Assembly (NCBI RefSeq): GCF_037392515.1
Contig: NC_090283.1
Span: 39,758,249-39,822,248 of the forward strand
Source of the DNA: Haliotis asinina
Taxonomy: Eukaryota > Mollusca > Gastropoda > Lepetellida > Haliotidae
Direction of reading: 5' to 3'
DNA length: 64,000 nucleotides
Numbering within the stretch: the stretch's first letter is position 1; every line of letters begins with the position of its first letter. Both the position numbers and the translations under genes were made by a program. Shown here piece after piece: positions 57,193 through 64,000 of the stretch. Below the pieces are notes generated by a model. It did not search any database. It was not told the origin of the DNA and saw nothing but the letters and a program-made list of their open reading frames with translations.

Positions 57193-59897
57193 TAGACAGT
57201 ATGTACTTTGATGTCATGTATGATATGCTAGACGTGTATGACGAATGCGCTCAGCTAGGTACAACAATCTTACTTGGTGATTGTAATGCCAATATCGTCA
57301 TTCTTTTAAAAGGCTGGGTAAAGTCATTAGCACTCGCTGTCGCAGCTCGAAACCTTATCTCAGTTGTACCACTTGGTAGCAGCAGTACATACACATTTAG
57401 GAGTAAATGCGGGAGTGTTAGAAGCATGACTGACTATGTGTTCATAGACCTTGAACTTCGCAGTAGTGTTGTAGGCTATTTTGTAGATACAAGCGTCCCA
57501 TATTCTGTATCTGATCACAGCCCTATCTTAGTATGTTTCAATATGGACGATGATAATGTAAGCTATGACGGTGCACATCCAAAATGACGGAAAGCAAACT
57601 GCACTGACTTTATGCTGTATGAAACTGAAAATTACTTTAGAAATATGTAGAGCTATTTTTCATCTCCCGATGAATACATCGAGTATCACAACTGTTACAT
57701 CACAGAATGTCTACATGATGCAACTGTGCTTGCAATCCCTACTTCCAAATTCCAAACACATTTAAAGCCATACTGGCGAAAGTATGAACTTAAGAGACAC
57801 CATGATCACATGTGTAATTACCGAAAAAAATGGATTTCTAACGGCAAAAGCCATCGCTCAGATGACAAATATTTTATTGAATATAAACAAGCTAAACGTG
57901 CATTTCGAAGCAGCGTTACAGAAATGAAACATTTGATGAATTTTACCAAGCAGCTGAGGTAGACCTCCAAGAGTATTTTAGAGTTACAAAACGGTTCAAG
58001 CGTAAAATGAGCAAACACAGCCTCTAACTTATACGGGTGACTCCTGTAACACATCTCTTTACAAGGTACTTTTGTGACCTGTCAATACCCCAAGGCCTAG
58101 AATGTTTTGATACCGGATTCACAGAGCACATTGATAAGTTTGTAGAAGATGTTGTACGTAATTCTGTAAATAAACACAGCGATTCTGTCATTCTTTCCCC
58201 GTTTACTAAAGATGAGGTACTTGATACTGTAAAACGCCTAAAAAAAATAAATAAATAGAAGCCAAATCGCCAGGGCCAGATGTTATTTCAAACGAGCATG
58301 TAAAATATGCTGCTCAGTCTGTTGTTGACCATATTGTATCATTATTTAATGCCACTGTATCATTTGAGTATGTACCAAATACATTTAGTGTTGGTAATGT
58401 TCTATCAGTTTACAAAGGACATGGTAAAAGCAAACATGACCCATGCAGCTATAGAGGTATCACTCTTACCCCTGTTCTCTCAAAACTTTTTGAGAGACTA
58501 CGGCTCAAAAGAATTGAAACATGGACGAAAGCTGAAAACGATTTTCCTCACCAGTTTGGCTTTAGGAAGGGTGCAGGGGCGGAAACGGCAGCGCTTACGC
58601 TAACTGAAAGTATTGCCTACTGTGTCGAAAGAATTCACCAGGTTATTTGTGCATTCCTTGATAATGAGAAAGCGTTTGAGAGAGTCTGTGTCAATGGACT
58701 TCTCTATAAGCTTTACAATTTTGTAATTCGAGGAAAACTATGGCGAATTATATACACTATGTATACATCAATGAAATCATGTGTCAGCACTGGTGGCTGT
58801 GCTTCTCATGTATTTGATGTAAAACATGGGATAGGTCAAGGTCGTGCACTATCAGCTTGGCTCTTCGCGATATATATAAACGACTTACTTCATAGTATTG
58901 TTGACTCTGGGCTGGGCAGATGTCCACCATGGGGCAAAACACCCGGAGTGCTGTTAGCTGACGACCTGTACTTTGTTAAGTGCATACCCGGGTGGACTTC
59001 AAAGCCTGCTTGATGTTGTACACAAGTATGCACGCACATGGCAGTTGCGTTATATAATGCCTCAAAGAGCCTATTTCTTGTATTTGGAGATGAGAAAAGG
59101 AATGTCCATCCTATAATATACATTGGTGAGAAGGAAATACCTACAAATACACATTTGCTGGTAAAATTTGCTGGTCTCCAAATCCATTCATCGGGCAGAA
59201 CTATAGAACGTATGCAATCTGTATGTGAAAGGCTTAGGATACTCTTTAATTCCAATAAGAATCATGGCCTATGTTCTGGTGGACTTAACCCATTTTGTTG
59301 TGTCCGTATCTGGGAAAAAGTTATTCTTCCATGCGGTTTGTACTTTTGTAATGTTTGGACTCGTTTAACTGAAAAGGAATATGCCATGCTGGAAACTGTT
59401 CAAAACCAGTTTTGTAAGAGTATCCAAGGTCTCTCAAAGTGCCACAATAGCCAGAATGTTTCTGTAATATTTCTGCACTTCTACGTATCAGCACACTTAG
59501 CATTCAGTCTCTTGAGTGTGAATGTGGCATGGTAGCCTATGACATTGTGAAACATGTATCTCTTCACTGTTCCCCCAAACAAAGTAATAGAAACGCCATG
59601 ATCGAGTCACTAGGTGACATTCTAGATGTTGACACCTTTGTGAGTTTATGGAATGACGAAGACCTCTTTGTCTCATTTATGCTGGGTGGTCTTCCGAATG
59701 CTTATGCCCAAGAGCTTGAACAAGACATATGGTTTAAATGTATAAAACTAATAGCAAACCCTGTGAAACCCTGAATATATCAACTAAAATACCTGCACTA
59801 ATTTGGGCTGTGAGACTCTATAACCTGTAAATACACATATATATGTATCTTCGATTTCGGAGGAAATAGAGATTATCTATCCATCACACCCACTACC
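57193..59897 (+). pseudogene. APE-type LINE, 5'-truncated and decayed
   Basis: A non-LTR retrotransposon remnant in several frames. It begins inside the apurinic-type endonuclease (ILLGDCNAN, TYTFRSKCGS, MTDYVFID, VSDHSPI; 57201-57587), then a spacer, then reverse transcriptase: KSPGPDVISNEHVKYA, YRGITLTPVLSKLFERL, FGFRKGAGAETAALTLTE, FLDNEKAFERV (motif A), GIGQGRALSAWLFAIYINDL (motif B) and LLADDLYF (motif C) at about 58980. A C-terminal part runs to about 59774. Frame changes occur near 57590, 57960, 58255, 58330 and 59010, with further stops. The clade is uncertain. Flanked by 62-bp direct repeats. Confidence 0.88.
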
Positions 59898-59959
59898 GCC
59901 TTTTGTTTGGATTATATAATTGCTGAATCTCTGAAACTGATGGATTTGATTATTCAATC
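59898..59959. repeat. 62-bp direct repeat, right (probable target duplication)
   Basis: Partner of 57131-57192. The unrelated sequence just before it is the 3' end of the LINE; no poly(A) or clear simple-repeat tail is left. Confidence 0.88.
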
Positions 59960-60062
59960 ACTCTCAAGCAGTCGAAGCGTCGAGTTGTTCAACTCCGCGA
60001 ATCAGAGTTCCCCCATTTGGATATATGGAGATGGGAACACTATTGCGCACTCTCAAGGTTAG
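59960..60062 (+). pseudogene. Small ORF split by a LINE, right half
   Basis: In-frame continuation of 57026-57192, reading through SSPIWIYGDGNTIAH to a TAG. CTCAAG/GTTAGT just before the stop would be a good splice donor (60057/60058), so it may be the 3' part of an exon. Confidence 0.35.
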
Positions 60063-60289
60063 TTTGTAATCTGTATTGTAATATCCTGTGTGCGCTTTTA
60101 AAGTTGCTATGGGTGTTTGTAAGTGGGTATGCGTGGCCATGAGTGTAAATTAGTGCAACAAGGTGTAAGTAGAATGGGAGATCCTATAGAATATCTTCGC
60201 CCCTAACCTAATCCACATCCTACCCTTCCCGGAGCCCATTTACAACATTTTCGACCCTAACCTAACCCTTGGTGCTAACACATTCTATA

Positions 60290-60475
60290 GTTACTCTCAT
60301 TAAACCTCACTCAGGGGATCAATGCTAGAGTTACATGTACACCCACTAAACTTAACTCATGCAGGGGCCAAGCACGAGTTATACTCACTAAACCTGACCA
60401 AGGGGCAAGCAATGCTACAGTTAGACTCACTAAACCTAACTCAGGGGACAAACAAATGTTATAGTAACAGGCCCG
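60290..60475. repeat. Degenerate minisatellite of about 45 bp
   Basis: Four imperfect units built on ACTCACTAAACCTAACTCA and GGGGMCAARCAATGCTACAG. It directly precedes the Penelope-type fragment and may be part of that element. Confidence 0.75.
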
Positions 60476-60717
60476 TCAACACCAGAGCCAAACAATATCA
60501 AATTGGACCAGAAATCAGCCACATCAGAACACATGGCAACTAATCCCAATCACCAAATCAACTGGACTGACTTCCCCATTCTCGCTACAAACCAGTTAGG
60601 CTTTACAAAACCCATGATAACTGAGGGAATTGACATCAAACGATACCGACCCTTGATTAACAGAGATCAAGGCTACTTTATCCCCACTACTTATGATGAG
60701 CTCATCAATCAACCCTA
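60470..60717 (+). pseudogene. Penelope-type element, C-terminal fragment
   Basis: Matches the end of the GIY-YIG region of the element at 53484-55229: RPVNTRAK, then, after a frame change, LDQKSATSEH, NHQINW, INRDQGYFIPTTYDELINQ and stop. It is clearly a different family (many differences) and only this end remains. Confidence 0.8.
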
Positions 60718-60719
60718 GC

Positions 60720-61550
60720 CTCCTGTACATACACTCTACACGCTTTGTATCACTTTCTTCCAACGGATAGGATGTATCCCTTGTAGTGTTGGTAGTTCAG
60801 CTAGAAAAGGTTTGTGCAAAACCTCACACTTATGAGGCATGAAATAAACACAAGTGTTAAAAAAGTGACCTCAGTTGTGTACCTGACGGAAGGATACTTG
60901 GTTTGACGCCAGCAGTCTCAGTGTACGTAGGACTATAGTAATACTACACTGTTTCTGGCGTATATCCCATAGAAGGTGCTCAATGCACGACTTACTTTTA
61001 TTTTGTGAATAGGCCAGAGGCCATTTTACAAAATTACACTACAGATTGCAACAATACACATGTAATGGGCATATCTTTAATGGTACTGAGAAATAAAAGC
61101 TAAATACAACAATATTGTTTGGTGACAGTTTGTTTACAACAGGATATATGATGAACAAACTTGGTTAATTGAAACTAATGCTTTACACTTTCGTTTACTA
61201 ACGATAGCCCCACTGATTACCGTGTAACAGGTACACATTACAAGTCAACACAATCACAGCGAATCCAGTCACATTGCTAAACACGTTTCTCTCCCAATGT
61301 TTGCCTTGTGAAAATATATTGAAAAAAGGAACTGTCTAGTTTGTCTCAGCAAACATTTCATAAGTACTTCTTTTTTAGGATATGACAGACAAAAGCTGAT
61401 TACATTTTATTACATTATTTATTTTAGCATTACATCCGACATGTCACGTTGTATATAACATCATATACGACATATCATATAGCTTATAGTACCACATCTG
61501 ACATATATCATACTGTATAGTGCGTCACATGCAATATATATGTTTTTGCA
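60720..61550. other. Non-coding, nothing recognised
   Basis: No gene, element end or repeat seen, apart from AT-rich dinucleotide-like stretches near 61430-61550. Confidence 0.4.
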
Positions 61551-61551
61551 A

Positions 61552-61690
61552 CCAGTGACAAGCCATAACGGTATGTATCTGTGGCCAGTGACAAACCATA
61601 ACGGTGCGTTTTTGTGACCAGTGACAGGTCATAACGGCATGTATGTGTGACCAGTGACAGACCAGAACGGTGGCACCATGTATAAAGATA
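61552..61690. repeat. 33-bp tandem repeat, four copies
   Basis: CCAGTGACA starts at 61552, 61584, 61618 and 61651, each followed by a CATAACGG-type block. Confidence 0.9.
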
Positions 61691-61699
61691 TACTAACGA

Positions 61700-62733
61700 T
61701 GGTCAGGTGTTTACCTGTAAAATAACTGGAACGTACAGTAAAGTCAATTCAGAGAACTCTATTAGACACAATGTTTGTCACTGATGACTCATGTTTGGAG
61801 ATGTAATCTACCTGTCTACCGTGAAACCTTCTGAAAGGTTTACCAAGGTCTTGAATGTTATGACATTGATCGACCAAATTTTGCGAATTCAATTATTTAT
61901 TGTATGAAAGGCCATACGCAGCCATAATAAGAGACACATCGTAACAATGACATATATAATCAACTTTCTATCTAATCATTTGTTTTAACAAATATGTTTT
62001 GCAAATAAATGGGGTTACTTTGTGTTGTTTTGGGGCCTCTTTGCAGGAGAGAAAGGGAGACACTAGTTTAACATTGATTTGAGATAGAGACAGTTGTGGT
62101 AGATACTGATTTCTTAGATTTGATCTTTGATTTCTTCCGAAGAGGCATATTTTCCACGGTTGATTAATAAACCATTACGTTTAAACTAACACGTGTAAAA
62201 AGTAGTGCGGACATTTCTGCAGCGACTGTGAGCAAGATAACACTCTGGCTCAAGCAACGACTTATATTGACGACATGAATAACATCAAGAGCTTTCGTTA
62301 ATAGTTGAATGCCATTCCTGCTGAAACATATCAATAGCCAGTATACAACACTGTCTAATACATGATTATTTACATTGCCAACTGTGTGTGATGAAAAACA
62401 AATATGCCAAATTCATACCTAAACTGTAAGGTGCGAATTTGAGACTGTGATGAAACATCTCGCGCTGTTGATCGATTCCACCTCGAAAATTGTGTAATAT
62501 ATAGAGACTCTCATCCAAATGTCTACTGATATTAATTATATCAACACGAGTTGATGAAGTAAGAAATATCCTAGGCTTTCCGATGATATCTTTACCTTTC
62601 TCAACGAGTGTTGATATAACTGATATCAGTTGACACGAAGGTGAGATTCTATTTATCATCCAAAATCATTCTTCATTAGTTTTCACTGAAAAATGTAAAT
62701 CTCTGAACATAGTACTGCAATAGAATTGCCATT
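61700..62733. other. Non-coding, nothing certain
   Basis: A 97-codon minus-strand frame (62366-62659) has no recognisable domain or splice framing. No repeat found. Confidence 0.35.
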
Positions 62734-62744
62734 AGATTTGCAGT

Positions 62745-62878
62745 ACCAATTGTTCAGATCTATGTTCATGTTGGTGGTCACTGGATTGTCGGGTCCAGAC
62801 TCAATTACTCACAGACTGCCTCCACATAGCGGGAATATTGCTGAGTGCGGCGTAAAACTAAACTCACTCACTCACACC
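62745..62878 (+). mobile_element. SINE family 2, 5'-truncated, perfect target duplication
   Basis: Starts in the GATCTATGTTCATG block and ends GCTGAGTGCGGCGTAAAACT, AAACTC and a (ACTC)n tail. Flanked by the perfect 11-bp repeat AGATTTGCAGT at 62734-62744 and 62879-62889. Confidence 0.93.
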
Positions 62879-63364
62879 AGATTTGCAGTGCTGCGATGTC
62901 ATAGTATTGTGACGTCACCAAGTTCATGATGTCATAGCATTGTCAGGGCATTGTACAAAATCTACTTTCAGATCTCTCTATCACCTAGTAGATATCTTCT
63001 GATCTCCCAAGGAACACATTATAGGATGATAAATACATGACAGGTTAAAGTTGTTGTGTTTAATGCTGGACATGCAGCCATACGCCTTGTCAAAACTATT
63101 TGAGTAAGTCATGCTGAACTTTAAATCATTAAATTTGCAGAATCTGTTCTTCTTCGAGTCATTTTTGGTACGGTCGAGATATTGGCTACTCACCTTAGAA
63201 GCTGTTATGCAAGATTTTACGGTTTATAAGATGTAAATCCGTTTCAGTGACGAAAACCCGTTTTTTCAATATTTAGTGGTGTCTGTGTTAATACCGCCAC
63301 TTATGCTGAAAGCGTGCACATACAGGTTCATTTGGGGGTCATTTCATACGGAATGAATGAGGTG

Positions 63365-63512
63365 GATATAACGCCTTGTTTAGCTTTGGCAATTTTCTAG
63401 CAATATCACGGCAGCTGGTGACACTTAAACTGAATGTGCCGAAGTAGGGAAACGAGCCTGTTTCTTCAGGGTGACGAGTGAACGACAAAACCACAAGGCT
63501 ATCCCAACCTCC
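63365..63512 (-). mobile_element. tRNA-derived SINE (family 1), decayed
   Basis: Minus strand: GGGAGGTTGGGATAGCCTTG (head), GTCGTTCACTCGTCACCCTG, a lost B box, and CCGTGATATTGCTAG near the 3' end. The tail is decayed. Confidence 0.72.
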
Positions 63513-63734
63513 CATTTCGTGTAGAACTGCTATTGGTGTGTACGGTTTCCTCTGCTCAGGAATAAACCCAGCTGTTACTCATGCATAAACATGTCTTTAT
63601 CAAAGTCAGACTGTAGAGATACGTGCATGCACAAGTTGTTCACATTATATTTGTGTGTTTGTATACAATAGCATTTTCCACATAATTCTGCCGCACAACT
63701 TTCGGTTTTGTCTGAACTCCATGGTTCCGGTGGA

Positions 63735-63835
63735 GAAAACGATCGTAGCACTAAGATCATCGTAATGGTAACAGAGGCCTAAGCTTACGGTAGCCCCAGT
63801 ACTAAGGTCGTTTCATCCAACAGGGCCCAGATCTC
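63735..63835. other. Possible small unclassified element
   Basis: AACGATCGTAGCACTAAGAT and, about 60 bases on, AGTACTAAGGTCGTTTCATC give a weak inverted arrangement. The core GCACTAAGATC resembles GCGCTAAGATC in the small insert at 49566-49656. Too degraded to classify. Confidence 0.25.
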
Positions 63836-64000
63836 CCAGTGCAAACCAGTTTTGTGATTTCAGAATTATGATATCACAATTACAGTTATGGTGGTCAATC
63901 TGGAAACTAATTGTGGAGACCAGCATCGCTCATATTATGCATGCTCCCCTCAACTTACTGCATCCATAATGGTTAATCGACTTCTCAGTGTAGATCAAAG

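Noticed and set aside
60190-60275. CCCTAACCTAACCC-like motifs suggesting an interstitial telomere
   Set aside because: Only two or three imperfect matches to the telomere repeat, not a tandem tract.
62366-62659. 97-codon minus-strand frame
   Set aside because: No domain, no splice framing and no neighbour exon; too weak to call.

Overview
The window looks like nuclear DNA of a gastropod mollusc, most likely an abalone (Haliotis) or close vetigastropod. The main evidence is the many copies of a short dispersed repeat ending in GCGGCGTAAAACTAAACTC and a (TCAC)n tail, which I remember as very abundant in abalone sequence; the species call is from memory, not a search. There are no bacterial features. 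Most of the window is repeats, with one well-supported host gene.

Layout. (1) 1-11406: one continuous satellite of 64-bp monomers, about 177 copies, organised into higher-order repeats of about 1.92 kb (30 monomers). It runs off the left edge. (2) 11.4-15.9 kb: non-coding DNA with SINE pieces. (3) 15.9-27.7 kb, minus strand: an apparently intact five-exon TRIM-type gene (RING, two B-boxes, coiled coil, B30.2/SPRY). Its four coding exons join in frame to 606 residues. Its large last intron holds SINEs and a 15-bp minisatellite. (4) 30.7-38.6 kb: a second copy of the same segment in the same orientation, whose TRIM gene is dead (frameshifts, a stop, a lost splice acceptor, a truncated SPRY exon). 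The two copies date each other's insertions. (5) 38.8-43 kb: several unrelated minisatellites and a 280-bp tandem duplication. (6) 43.2-47.5 kb: a nest of three Tc1/mariner (DD34E) transposons. An old element A is interrupted by B in its transposase gene and by C in its 3' part, all with TA duplications and matching inverted ends. (7) 47.8-50.7 kb: a possible host terminal exon, a 42-bp minisatellite and two SINEs. (8) 51.5-52.2 kb: a non-autonomous element with about 88-bp inverted ends. (9) 52.7-55.8 kb: a Penelope-like retroelement (RT plus GIY-YIG) inside an 84-bp tandem array. Its roughly 285-bp ends are inverted and each carries a hammerhead-like core. (10) 57.1-60.1 kb: a 5'-truncated APE-type LINE between 62-bp direct repeats, interrupting a small ORF. 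(11) 60.3-64 kb: a second Penelope-type fragment, short tandem repeats and two SINEs.

How the parts relate. The TRIM gene is the only gene with a complete supported model; its product is probably an E3 ubiquitin ligase of the type expanded in mollusc innate immunity. Nearly everything else is mobile or satellite DNA. Two SINE families share one 3' tail, implying the same LINE partner. Element insertions sit inside minisatellites and inside one another. Most open frames inside minisatellites exist only because the repeat unit is a multiple of 3.
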